Shown here in pieces: positions 23,811-32,584 of a stretch of 64,000 nt of DNA. Position numbers and translations under genes: made by a program. Source of the DNA: Chitinivibrionales bacterium (GTDB lineage: Bacteria; Fibrobacterota; Chitinivibrionia; Chitinivibrionales; FEN-1185). Below the pieces are notes generated by a model. The model did no database searches. It saw only the letters and a program-made list of their open reading frames with translations, and had not been told where the DNA came from. Each line of letters opens with the position of its first letter. Within the stretch, counting starts at the first letter, position 1. Where the stretch lies: the NCBI GenBank assembly GCA_035516255.1, contig DATJAL010000002.1, forward strand, positions 248,001-312,000, written 5' to 3'.

Positions 23811-26486
23811 GTGAAAAAGTTTGCCGACTTTGTTTTCAGGTTCAGAATTTGGATCGTCATCGTCACCGTAGGCATCACTGCTTTTTTCGGTTACCAGCTC
23901 AGGCACCTTCGGGTGAACAGCGATGTGATAAGCTATCTGCCCAAAACAGACAAGGCAGTGACGCTGTTCAACGAGATCGGAGAGAAATTCAATGGAAATT
24001 CCCTTGCGATCATCGCGGTTGAAGATCCGGCGCTGTTTTCGAGGCCGGCCCTTCTGCGCATAGACTCGCTCACGGAAAAGCTCAAGCTCGCTGAGGGCGT
24101 GTCGTCGGTGACAAGCCTTGCCAACATCATCGACGTCAAGAAAACGCCGGACGGCCTGGAAATAAGCAGGCTCGTTGACCTTGCCGAAATGCCGGATTCG
24201 CAGGCAGCATTTGACCGGCTCAAGGCCTACACGCTTTCCAAGGAGTTTTACAAGGGCAGGCTCGTTGACAGCAGCGCCAAGACCACGCTGGTGGTGTGCC
24301 AGCTCGCGGACAAAAGCGACAAGATGAAAACCGTTGAGGGCATCAAGAAGACCGTTGCCACGATGCATTTCCCGGCGCGCGTGTATTTCGGCGGCATGCC
24401 CGAAATGATTTATCAAATATCAATGGATATTTTTTCCGACCTCGCCAAGCTTGTTCCACTGGTAAGCCTGCTTATTATTCTCACGCTGTTCGTCAGCTTC
24501 GGCACGGTGCGCGGTGTGCTGGTGCCGCTTTTATCAGTGCTTATTGCAACGGTGTGGACGCTCGGTACCATGAGCCTGCTGCGCATCCCGCTTACCATCA
24601 TCTCCGACATCATTCCCGTGCTGCTCATTGCCGTGGGAACGGCGCCGTGCATCCACATTCTCGGGAAGTTCGACGAAAAGCCCGAGGAACGCTACGGAAA
24701 CCGCGGCGATGAACCGAAACGGGCCTTCCGCGAAGTCGGCACTCGCGTGATCCTTGCTGCGATCACCATCATTTTCGGGTTTACAAGCTTTATTTTCGGC
24801 TCGTACCTTACCATGATCCGGGAGTTCGGGATATTTTCGGCCCTTGGTGTTTTCTTTTCCCTCATTATTTCTACCATGTTTGTGCCGTCGGTGCTCACGT
24901 TCGTCAACGTAAAGCGCAGGGAAAATGCCGTAATAAAACCGAAAAACACCCTTTCCGGCAGGATCATGGCGGGCGCGGGCGCTTTTGTTCTTAAAAACGA
25001 GTTCCTGATTATCGGCTGCGGCATTCTTGTTCTTATTGTCGGCATTGTCGGATTTCCCCGCATCCAGCGCAAGGTTGACATTGTAGACTATTTCAAGGAA
25101 GGCACGGCGATAAAAACAACGGAAAAGATTCTGGAAAGCAGGTTCGGCGGGTCGCGGCCGATCTACATCCTTGTCAGAGGCGACCTGCAGAGCCCGTTCG
25201 TGCTCAGGGAAATGCGCACCATTTCCAAGTTCCTCAAATCCCTCGGCTGCGTGCAGAACCCGCAGTCTGTCGCCGACCTGATCGCCGAGATGAACGATGT
25301 GATGACGGGCGAGCGCATCGTGCCGGACTCACGGGCAAAGGTGGGCAACCTGTATTTCCTGCTCGAGGGACAGGACATTGTTTCCCGACTTGTCAACAGC
25401 GACAAGAGCGAGGGGGTGCTCATCGCGATGGTGGGCACGCTCGACGTAAAAAAGATGCGGACCATCGTCGACGGCATCGAATCGTATATCGCCGGCCTCG
25501 ACACGGACCTCGCCGTGTTCAGCCTCTCGTCCGTTCCCGAGGCGGCTCGGCAGACGCTTTACCGGAATCAGATTTCCAGGATAAGCAAACAGGTCGAATA
25601 TGATTGCAGGACACGCGCTCCGGTATGCAACGTTACAAAGGAGAAAGTCGAGGAGTTTCTCGGAAAACAGGGATATATGGCGTCATTTTCAACGGCTTCG
25701 GATTCACTGAGAAAATCGGTTTGTGTCGCTGTCCGCAATTCATTGATAGCCTCGTTGTCGGCCGGCCTGCGGTCCGACAGCGCCCTGTGCGCAATGCTCA
25801 CCGAGGACATTCTCGAATTGTGCCACGACACCATCGCAGTGGGTGCAAACGTTTTTAGCAGGTATAAAACATTGTCCGGCCTTTCTGCCGGCGCTGTATC
25901 GTTTTCAATCGGGCACACGGGCATGCCGCTTATTTACCGGCACCTGGACGACAGCCTTGTAAAAAGCCAGGTGCAAAGTTTCATCATTGCGCTCGTTTTC
26001 ATTTACCTCCTTATCGCATTCCAGCTCCGTTCATTGGTCGGCGGGCTTTTCGGCCTCATCCCGATCCTGCTTACCGTGGTGCTCATGTTCGGCATCATGG
26101 GTTTTGCCAAAATCCCCATTGACGTGGCGACCGTGCTCGCGGCCAGTGTGGCGCTGGGCATCGGCATCGACTATTCCATTCATTTCAGCGTGCGGTTCAA
26201 GACGTTTTACAAAGGCGGCGACAGGGTGGGTGAGGCGCTTGACAATACGCTCAGGACCACGGGAAGGGCGATCGTCATCAACGTGCTGGCGGTCTTCATG
26301 GGATTTGTCACGCTGCTTTTTGCCCGGCTCGTGCCGCTGCAGCATTTCGGCGCGCTGGTCGCCATCACCATGATCGGCAGCGGCCTCGGCGCGCTCACCC
26401 TGCTGCCCGCGACCATCATCATGACCAAGGGGGGTTTTATGAAAAAGTGGCAGGAAAGGGGAGAAATCCGGGAAGATTTGAATTAA
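23811..26486 (+). CDS. MMPL/HpnN-type RND transporter
   Basis: An 891-residue inner-membrane protein with the RND/MMPL layout: one helix (14-32), a large periplasmic domain (about 35-205), five helices (210-370), a cytoplasmic link, one helix (about 395-415), a second periplasmic domain (420-720) and five final helices (722-880). Known relatives move hopanoids, sterols or other lipids to the outer membrane. Motifs include LTIISDIIPVLLIAVGTAPCIHIL and VALGIGIDYSIHFSVRFK, each carrying the acidic residue of helix 4 or 10-like segments. The start is GTG 23811 after GAGG. Downstream LolA-like and barrel genes complete a likely envelope-spanning lipid route. Confidence 0.9.
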   Translation: MKKFADFVFRFRIWIVIVTVGITAFFGYQLRHLRVNSDVISYLPKTDKAVTLFNEIGEKFNGNSLAIIAVEDPALFSRPALLRIDSLTEKLKLAEGVSSVTSLANIIDVKKTPDGLEISRLVDLAEMPDSQAAFDRLKAYTLSKEFYKGRLVDSSAKTTLVVCQLADKSDKMKTVEGIKKTVATMHFPARVYFGGMPEMIYQISMDIFSDLAKLVPLVSLLIILTLFVSFGTVRGVLVPLLSVLIATVWTLGTMSLLRIPLTIISDIIPVLLIAVGTAPCIHILGKFDEKPEERYGNRGDEPKRAFREVGTRVILAAITIIFGFTSFIFGSYLTMIREFGIFSALGVFFSLIISTMFVPSVLTFVNVKRRENAVIKPKNTLSGRIMAGAGAFVLKNEFLIIGCGILVLIVGIVGFPRIQRKVDIVDYFKEGTAIKTTEKILESRFGGSRPIYILVRGDLQSPFVLREMRTISKFLKSLGCVQNPQSVADLIAEMNDVMTGERIVPDSRAKVGNLYFLLEGQDIVSRLVNSDKSEGVLIAMVGTLDVKKMRTIVDGIESYIAGLDTDLAVFSLSSVPEAARQTLYRNQISRISKQVEYDCRTRAPVCNVTKEKVEEFLGKQGYMASFSTASDSLRKSVCVAVRNSLIASLSAGLRSDSALCAMLTEDILELCHDTIAVGANVFSRYKTLSGLSAGAVSFSIGHTGMPLIYRHLDDSLVKSQVQSFIIALVFIYLLIAFQLRSLVGGLFGLIPILLTVVLMFGIMGFAKIPIDVATVLAASVALGIGIDYSIHFSVRFKTFYKGGDRVGEALDNTLRTTGRAIVINVLAVFMGFVTLLFARLVPLQHFGALVAITMIGSGLGALTLLPATIIMTKGGFMKKWQERGEIREDLN

Positions 26487-26528
26487 GGAAAACGACTGTT
26501 TACAAACAATCATCAAAGGAAGTGTTAC

Positions 26529-27272
26529 ATGAAACAACTGGCTCTTATCGCGGTGCTGGCGTCGGGTCTTTTGTCGGCGGCATTTACCCAGGAAAAGGAG
26601 CTTAACGGTGATGAAATTCTTAAAAAGGTCGATGACGTTCTCTACGCCTCTAAGGACAAGGACATGCAGGTGCGCTTCGTGTTGATTGACAAAAACGGAA
26701 AAGAAAGCGTGAGGGACATGGTAACGCTTGAGAAGGGGCCCGACAAGCGGCTCATGAAATTCACCGCGCCCGCGGACCAGAAGGGGATTGGGTTTCTTTC
26801 CCTTCCGGACGAGGTGATGTATGTGTACCTGCCGGCATTCGGCAAAACGCGGCGCATCGCCTCGCATGTTAAAAACACCAAGTTCGCCGGCACCGATCTC
26901 ACCTACGAAAATCTCGAGGCGAAACGGTATTCCGACAGCTGGAACGCCAAACTTACCTCACAGGACAGTGAATTTTACGTGTTGGAGCTTGCCCCAAAAC
27001 CCAAAACGGTCACGGATTACTCAAAGCTTATGGTCAAGGTCAAAAAGGGTGATTTCCTCGCCGTCAAGATCGATTATTTCGACAAAAGCGGGACCAACTG
27101 CAAAACCATGGACCGAGGCAAGTTCGAAAAATACGGGAATTACTGGGAGGCGACCGAATCGGTGATGACCGACTTGAAGGAACAGCACAAGACCAAGCTG
27201 ATTATGTCGGCGATCAAGCATGATACGAATATTCCCGACGATAAATTCAGTGAGAGATATTTGATGAGATGA
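26529..27272 (+). CDS. LolA-like outer-membrane lipoprotein-sorting protein
   Basis: A 247-residue periplasmic protein with a signal peptide (1-20, ending AAFTQ). The body matches the LolA-like family PF17131-type proteins that pair with MMPL transporters: MVTLEKGPDKRLMKFTAPAD, VMYVYLPAFGKTRRIAS, FAGTDLTYENLEAKRY and a final EATESVMTDLKEQHKTKL. The half-barrel would carry a hydrophobic cargo across the periplasm. A good AAAGGAAG ribosome site precedes ATG 26529. It lies 42 bases after the transporter gene. Confidence 0.88.
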   Translation: MKQLALIAVLASGLLSAAFTQEKELNGDEILKKVDDVLYASKDKDMQVRFVLIDKNGKESVRDMVTLEKGPDKRLMKFTAPADQKGIGFLSLPDEVMYVYLPAFGKTRRIASHVKNTKFAGTDLTYENLEAKRYSDSWNAKLTSQDSEFYVLELAPKPKTVTDYSKLMVKVKKGDFLAVKIDYFDKSGTNCKTMDRGKFEKYGNYWEATESVMTDLKEQHKTKLIMSAIKHDTNIPDDKFSERYLMR

Positions 27273-27300
27273 TTGTTTGTTAACGCAGGTTTGTGAAATT

Positions 27301-27375
27301 GTCATGCCCGGCTCAGACCGGGCATCCAGTGTGCAGATCAATGGAAGAATGGATTCCCGCTTTCGCGGGAATGAC
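27301..27375. repeat. REP/BIME-like palindromic repeat (copy 1)
   Basis: Two palindromes face each other: ATGCCCGG...CCGGGCAT (27304-27325) and ATTCCCGC-TTTC-GCGGGAAT (27353-27372), flanked by GTCAT and ATGAC. It shares the ATTCCCGC hairpin with copies at 42.6, 48.5 and 57.5 kb. It sits between co-directional genes of one operon and could attenuate transcription or protect RNA ends. Confidence 0.8.
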
Positions 27376-27431
27376 AATCGCAGGTTGTTGAAGAAGTGTT
27401 CCTTCACCTTGTATAGGGGGAATGTGACGAT

Positions 27432-28880
27432 ATGCTTAAACAGTGCTTGGTTATGTCAATGATCATGGTGGTATCCATTTTTATCCCTGCAAGGGCGCAG
27501 GAGGAAACCACGCCGCTTACCCTGTCGTGGAACGGTTATATCCTGGCCGACGACAGGGCGCATGTGAGCGGCGTTTACGATATGGCATGGCAGGAATACC
27601 GGCTCGACCTTAAAAGCGAGGTGAAGGCGTTCGGCAAGGCGAAATTCGCCAGCGATCTCTGGATACGCTCTCTCGGTTTCCCGTCCCCCGCAACCATAGC
27701 CGACCTGCAAAACACCGGCACGGTCTCCCCGCTGAACATTTCGCTGCGCGAGGGGTACGTCGACCTGTACGGCCTCGGGTTGAAGGACCTCGACGTCACC
27801 GTGGGGCGCCAGCGCATCGCATGGGGCACGGCAGACAAGATTAATCCGACCGACGTCATCAATCCCTACGACCTCGAAGACATCTGGGATTTCGGAAGGC
27901 ATTTGGGGTCGGACGGAATCAAGGCGGTGTATTACATCGGTAATTTTTCGATTACCGGCGTGTTCGTGCCGCTGTTCAAGCCCGACGTTCTGCCCTTCGG
28001 CAATTATGTGAATGTGTTCATGCCGTCGGTGGGCACAATACCGTTTGTCAATATCAAAAACTTGAGGGACACCGTCATCATGCCGCCGCTCACGCTGCGG
28101 GACAATGCCATCGGCGGCATAAAGTTCGGGGGAAGGGTCGCCGGCGTTGACTTTTCCGTGAGCTATGCCTATTTCCGCGACGGCCTTCCGATTGCCGGCG
28201 GCCTCACGCTCGTGCCCGAGGCGACGAATCTGAGCGACCTGACTGCGGATTACATGAGAGACAGTCTCATTGACATAAAAGAAGCAACGATACGGCTGGA
28301 ATACCCGCGGCTTCACATGGCCGGGGTCGATTTTTCCAGTGCCATCGCCAAGGTCGGCGTCTGGGGCGAGCTGGCGGTGTTTTTCCCGGAAAAAAGGACC
28401 GACATGGCCGTGACGTTCGGCGGCAACGACACCCTGGCGCAGTTTTTGTCGGGCATGGCGGCGGCGTCGGGCCTGACGTCCTCGCTCCCGCCGGCGCTTG
28501 ACAACAAGCCATACGTGAAGTTCGTTGTCGGCATCGACTATACGTTCCCGGCCGACATCTACATCAACGCGCAATATATCCACGGGTTCATCCACGAAAG
28601 GGGAGACAGCATCGAGGATTACCTGATGGCCAACCTGGACTGGAACCTGCTCAACGACAAGCTCAAGCTGACGCCGATCGGGGTCGGGCTTGAGATCAAG
28701 AATTTCTCGAAGATCGCGGACAACTACGCCGTCGTCGGCCAGCCGCAGGTCACCTGGTATCCAATTGACAATGCGGAAATCGCGCTGGGCGCGCGGCTGA
28801 TTGACGGGAAAAACGGAACGTATTTCGGGAAGATAAAAAATGATGACGAGGTGTTTGCGAGAGTGAAATATAGTTTTTAA
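27432..28880 (+). CDS. DUF1302-like outer-membrane beta-barrel protein
   Basis: A 482-residue predicted barrel with signal peptide (1-22, ending ARAQ). The segment LDVTVGRQRIAWGTADKINPTDVINPYDLEDIWDF (in part) is the hallmark of DUF1302 proteins, and the protein ends with a strand VFARVKYSF with a terminal phenylalanine, as required for barrel assembly. DUF1302 proteins are found with MMPL transporters and DUF1329/LolA-like proteins (recalled association). Here it is the last gene of the TetR-MMPL-LolA run and would be the outer-membrane station. Confidence 0.87.
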   Translation: MLKQCLVMSMIMVVSIFIPARAQEETTPLTLSWNGYILADDRAHVSGVYDMAWQEYRLDLKSEVKAFGKAKFASDLWIRSLGFPSPATIADLQNTGTVSPLNISLREGYVDLYGLGLKDLDVTVGRQRIAWGTADKINPTDVINPYDLEDIWDFGRHLGSDGIKAVYYIGNFSITGVFVPLFKPDVLPFGNYVNVFMPSVGTIPFVNIKNLRDTVIMPPLTLRDNAIGGIKFGGRVAGVDFSVSYAYFRDGLPIAGGLTLVPEATNLSDLTADYMRDSLIDIKEATIRLEYPRLHMAGVDFSSAIAKVGVWGELAVFFPEKRTDMAVTFGGNDTLAQFLSGMAAASGLTSSLPPALDNKPYVKFVVGIDYTFPADIYINAQYIHGFIHERGDSIEDYLMANLDWNLLNDKLKLTPIGVGLEIKNFSKIADNYAVVGQPQVTWYPIDNAEIALGARLIDGKNGTYFGKIKNDDEVFARVKYSF

Positions 28881-28926
28881 GCAAGATTGGATGTGCTGAC
28901 CGGTGGCTGGTGATTGCTCCTTCTTT

Positions 28927-30210
28927 TTATTCCCCGATAACTTCAATTCCATTCTGTGAATCAGGCGGACTTTTTTTTGCCGTGTCGGGCGCAAGCGCCT
29001 TTTTCATGCGGACATCCCGCAGGGAGTCCGCGGCAAGGTCCCTGCCCATGGCTCCCTGTGAAATCGCGTGAAGCCACCATCCGATGTTGCCGTCGAATTG
29101 TCCCAGGGTATAGATGATTTTATTGAGGGGGTTTTTTCCCGCCCATTCCAGTTCTTTTTCTATGCGCTTCCTCCGGGCGGCTTCCTGCCGGCCGAGCTCC
29201 CGTTTTTCGGTAAAGATGGGATAATAAACGGTCGCCGAGTTGCCGTGCAGATCGTACACCTTGATCGCAAGCGTCGAATGGGAAGAGTCGATTTTGAGGG
29301 TCTTAACGATCCCCTCGCGTTTCGAGCCCTTGAAATAAATACTCTCGTTGTAATCGTCCGAGCTCAACAGCGCTTCGCGTAGGCCGAATTCGCTTGTTGC
29401 CGTAAAGGCGACCACGAGCTGCTGCAGACTGTCGTTGGAAAGCGAGACGTTTTTTATTGCCGGACCGGCGCCGATGTCCGTTTCTGGAGCAAGGCGCATC
29501 GGATTGAAATACCAGGCGAGTTTATACGCGGCAGAGCCGGAATCGGTGCCATGCACTGGCAAGGGAAGAGGATATTGGACCAATCCTGCGTGTTCATCAA
29601 GTACGAACCCCATGCCCGCCATGCCGAAGGAAAATGCTATGCGGAGGCCGTTTTCGGTCCCTTTCGCGAGCATGGCGGAGGAAAAACTCCTCGAAAATTC
29701 TTCTGCTCTGTCAATAATTCCGAGCTTTGCCGCAAAGGACGTGTCCAGAAGCACCGGCGTGACGCCCTGAGCCGCGGCGCAGGTGCTGCAGGGAAAAAAC
29801 AGCGTCTTGTTTTCGCTGCCGGAGGTGTAGTGCACCACGGCGGAATCGAACCGGAGCGCCTGTGGCATTGCGGAGAAAAAATAAACCGCCTTTACGGAAA
29901 GGTCCCTCAAGCGGTAGAGGCGGTCGAACCTTACGAGCACGTAATCGAATCCGCATTCATACGCCATGTGCTTGATCGAGTTTAGATCGTAGAGCCACTC
30001 GGCCCTGGTTCCCTCGCAGTAAGCGCATTCGTTGAAAAGCTGGGACCGCGGAGGGTTGAGCGGTAACACAAGGGGTTCTCCAGATACAATAACAAGCGAA
30101 TCGGGATGCGATACCGGTATATTCGTCCGCGGCTGTTCACGGTCGTTGTTGAGGGCAACGGCGGGGATAAGCAAGCATAAAATAACCCATATATTGCGTT
30201 GAATCATCAT
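28927..30210 (-). CDS. Secreted protein of unknown function
   Basis: A 427-residue exported protein, signal peptide about 1-20 (ILCLLIPAVAL). I do not recognise a family. Cysteines come in pairs: ECAYCEGTRAEWLYD near residue 60 and FFPCSTCAAAQG near 140, which could form disulfides or bind metal or haem-like ligands (no CxxCH motif is present). A later part (250-340) looks like an Ig-type beta domain (LVVAFTATSEFGLREALLSS, STLAIKVYDLHGNSATVYYP), followed by a charged helix. It is convergent with the DUF1302-like barrel gene. Confidence 0.6.
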   Translation of the reverse strand: MMIQRNIWVILCLLIPAVALNNDREQPRTNIPVSHPDSLVIVSGEPLVLPLNPPRSQLFNECAYCEGTRAEWLYDLNSIKHMAYECGFDYVLVRFDRLYRLRDLSVKAVYFFSAMPQALRFDSAVVHYTSGSENKTLFFPCSTCAAAQGVTPVLLDTSFAAKLGIIDRAEEFSRSFSSAMLAKGTENGLRIAFSFGMAGMGFVLDEHAGLVQYPLPLPVHGTDSGSAAYKLAWYFNPMRLAPETDIGAGPAIKNVSLSNDSLQQLVVAFTATSEFGLREALLSSDDYNESIYFKGSKREGIVKTLKIDSSHSTLAIKVYDLHGNSATVYYPIFTEKRELGRQEAARRKRIEKELEWAGKNPLNKIIYTLGQFDGNIGWWLHAISQGAMGRDLAADSLRDVRMKKALAPDTAKKSPPDSQNGIEVIGE

Positions 30211-30337
30211 AATTGGCGAATCGTTGAACCGGGTTTAAAAAACGATATAAAATACGCCTCGGTTATAAATAATATTTCGCGCGGCCCTACTTGTTAGCAA
30301 TAACGCGAATGGTAATTCGTATTTTGAACTAAAAGTA

Positions 30338-30382
30338 TTGACAAGTAACTCAAAATTCATTATATTTGACTTCTAAGTCAAA
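30338..30382 (+). promoter_or_regulatory. Promoter and operator of second TetR operon
   Basis: TTGACA (30338-30343) and TATATT (30361-30366) are 17 bases apart. Overlapping the end of the -10 box is a palindrome TTTGACTT-CT-AAGTCAAA (30365-30382), well placed for a TetR dimer to block transcription. AGGAG at 30393-30397 is the ribosome site for ATG 30403. Confidence 0.8.
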
Positions 30383-30402
30383 ATAATATTATAGGAGTCA
30401 AT

Positions 30403-31065
30403 ATGGATCCTCGGCCCCGAGAAGTGCGCGATCAATTGGTCCATGATGCAAAGGTAAATCTTATTTTGGACGCTGCGCTTAAGGTGTTCGCGGAAAAGGG
30501 CTATCATGAGTCAAGACTTGAAGACATTGCCGCAACCGCCGGTTTTTCAAAGGCTTCATTATATAATTACCTTGAGGATAAGGAAGAGATTTTCCTTCTT
30601 ATTCTTATAAGGTTGCATGAAAAAATCGTTGATGTCCTGAAAAAGGAAATCAAACCGGACCGTCATTTAAAAGACAACCTGCGCGAGATGCTCATCGCGA
30701 TCCTTAAAATTTATAGTGAAAATTTTTCTTTTTCAATGAGTATGACCGATCTGAAAACCATGGCGCCAAACAGCATGCAGCGTTTCCAGGAACGCCATCA
30801 GCAATTGACCGCCCGCTTCAAACATTACAGCAAGGAAATGCTGGATTTATCGGCCGCGGTTTTTGCCGCCGGACGGAAGCGTGGTGAAATCGCCTCGCTC
30901 CTCGACGATAAAACGCTGTCGCAATTCGTTTCATCCATTGTCCGCGGCGTGATGTTCGAATGCAAGAGCTCCGGTAAGGTGGGAGAGGTAACGGCGCACG
31001 CGGACAAGATCATGGATTTCCTGACGAACGGACTTGGATTTACCAACGTACCGGCCCGCGGTTGA
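30403..31065 (+). CDS. TetR-family regulator of the TolC/RND pump
   Basis: A 220-residue repressor with a TetR DNA-binding domain at residues 20-65 (ALKVFAEKGYHESRLEDIAA, FSKASLYNYLEDKEEIFLLI). The C-terminal ligand domain is all-helical. It precedes tolC by 45 bases on the same strand, with the adaptor and RND genes following, and a clear palindromic operator sits on its own promoter. Autorepression together with control of the pump is the simplest reading. Confidence 0.93.
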   Translation: MDPRPREVRDQLVHDAKVNLILDAALKVFAEKGYHESRLEDIAATAGFSKASLYNYLEDKEEIFLLILIRLHEKIVDVLKKEIKPDRHLKDNLREMLIAILKIYSENFSFSMSMTDLKTMAPNSMQRFQERHQQLTARFKHYSKEMLDLSAAVFAAGRKRGEIASLLDDKTLSQFVSSIVRGVMFECKSSGKVGEVTAHADKIMDFLTNGLGFTNVPARG

Positions 31066-31110
31066 TGACCGGCGCAATAGGTACTCAAGATTAAAACAGC
31101 GGAGTTGAGC

Positions 31111-32553
31111 ATGGCGTATCAAAGGAAATTTATCCTGGCGGCATTGGGCGCGGCCGTCATGGTCTGCGCGCAGGCGTCCGGCCAGCAGTTGAGCCTGGAG
31201 CAGGTGATCAGTGAGGTTTGCACCAACAGCGATTCTGTGAAGATGATGAAGGAGACGGTCAAGAAGTCGGAACAAATGGTGCGCGAGAACTGGGCAAACG
31301 CTTTGCCGTACATTTCTGCGACAGGCGCCTATGTTCACAATTATGGATCCCCGTTCAGCAGCAGCGGCAGCAGCAGTTCGGGTTCCTCTCGTCCGCTTGC
31401 CAAGGAAGCCAGCACCTTTACCCCCATGGATTCCGCCATGGTTTCGGCTTTGGAAAGCGTCGCGCCCCTGCTGAAATCTTTTAGCAGCCTGTCCAATCCG
31501 GTGCATTCTAATATTTACATGGCAGGAATTTCATTCAATCAGCCGATTTATACTTTTGGAAAAGTCGGCCAGGCGATACACGTTGCGAAAACCTACAACC
31601 AATCGGCTCAATACAATTACCAGCGCAATATGCAGACGCTGCAACTCGGGGCGCTCGACGTGTTCTTTGGCGCTCTCACGTATCAAAAGAAAGCGGAAAT
31701 TGCCGCACATTCGCTTGACCGAAAGAAAGAATTGAACAGTTTTCTGGAACGAAATTTTCGGAATGGGTCCGGAAGCAAAGCGCAGGTCCTCAAGACGAGG
31801 GCGGACGTCGCCGATCAAGTGGCCCAGATTATTGTCGCACGGCGTGATGCCAAGGTGGCGCGGATGAATCTCAACATGATGATGGGGCGGGCGCTCACCG
31901 ATTCAACGGCAGTGGATACGGTTTCAATGCTCGACAAGGTCGTTGCCATGAACATTCCGCAACCCGAAGACGCCGCAAAAACAGCCTTGACAAACCGTGC
32001 TGATATCAAATCATTGAGGCTCCTCGCCGAAAGCACAAAGGGCGGGGCGAAAATCTACCGGGCCATGTACCTGCCGACAATAGGGGCGACGGGCTCGGCC
32101 GGATATACGAGGATGAACTCTGATCTCTCCTTGCTGAGCAACAACGGCAGTCCAAGCTGGTCGCTGGGCGTGGGCGCCCAATGGACGCTTTTTGACGGTT
32201 TTGCGAACAGCGCCAAGGCCGCTCAATACATGAGTGACGCGAACAAGCTCGAGATCGTCGCGTCCACCATGGAAAAAATGGTGGAAATTGAAGTTCGTTC
32301 GGCAATTCTCGAATGCGCGGCCGCGGACAGCAATTTGAACTCCTCAAAGGAAATGCTCAGCGCAGCGCAGGAGACCTACGACTTGACGAACAGCAACTTC
32401 AAGCAGGGGAGCGGCCAGTTTTCCGACCTTCAGCTCGCGGATGAAACCTTCCAGCAGGCTGAACTGGGAATGATAAATGCGAAATACCGTCAGACCAGGA
32501 GCCGCGCCGCTTTGCAGGTCGCCATGGGCTGTGACATTATCAAGATCAAGTAG
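31111..32553 (+). CDS. TolC-family outer-membrane efflux protein
   Basis: A 480-residue outer-membrane channel subunit with signal peptide (1-24, ending ASGQQ). Two repeats of the TolC helical hairpin are visible (about 30-240 and 245-475), with markers LSLEQVISEV at the start, SWSLGVGAQWTLFDGF in the second barrel strand pair, and ETYDLTNSNFKQGSGQFSDLQLADETF in the final coiled coil. An insertion rich in serine (residues about 80-95) lies in the first half. ATG 31111 follows GGAG. It works with the adaptor and RND pump encoded next. Confidence 0.92.
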   Translation: MAYQRKFILAALGAAVMVCAQASGQQLSLEQVISEVCTNSDSVKMMKETVKKSEQMVRENWANALPYISATGAYVHNYGSPFSSSGSSSSGSSRPLAKEASTFTPMDSAMVSALESVAPLLKSFSSLSNPVHSNIYMAGISFNQPIYTFGKVGQAIHVAKTYNQSAQYNYQRNMQTLQLGALDVFFGALTYQKKAEIAAHSLDRKKELNSFLERNFRNGSGSKAQVLKTRADVADQVAQIIVARRDAKVARMNLNMMMGRALTDSTAVDTVSMLDKVVAMNIPQPEDAAKTALTNRADIKSLRLLAESTKGGAKIYRAMYLPTIGATGSAGYTRMNSDLSLLSNNGSPSWSLGVGAQWTLFDGFANSAKAAQYMSDANKLEIVASTMEKMVEIEVRSAILECAAADSNLNSSKEMLSAAQETYDLTNSNFKQGSGQFSDLQLADETFQQAELGMINAKYRQTRSRAALQVAMGCDIIKIK

Positions 32554-32584
32554 ACCGGATGATTTCAAGAACGTTGGAGGAGCT

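Noticed and set aside
28881-28926. Bidirectional terminator between convergent genes
   Set aside because: Only a weak ACC/GGT pairing and no stable stem before the T-rich part.
27456-28994. 512-codon open frame antisense to the DUF1302-like gene
   Set aside because: Same shadow effect; the plus-strand frame has signal peptide, family motif and C-terminal phenylalanine.
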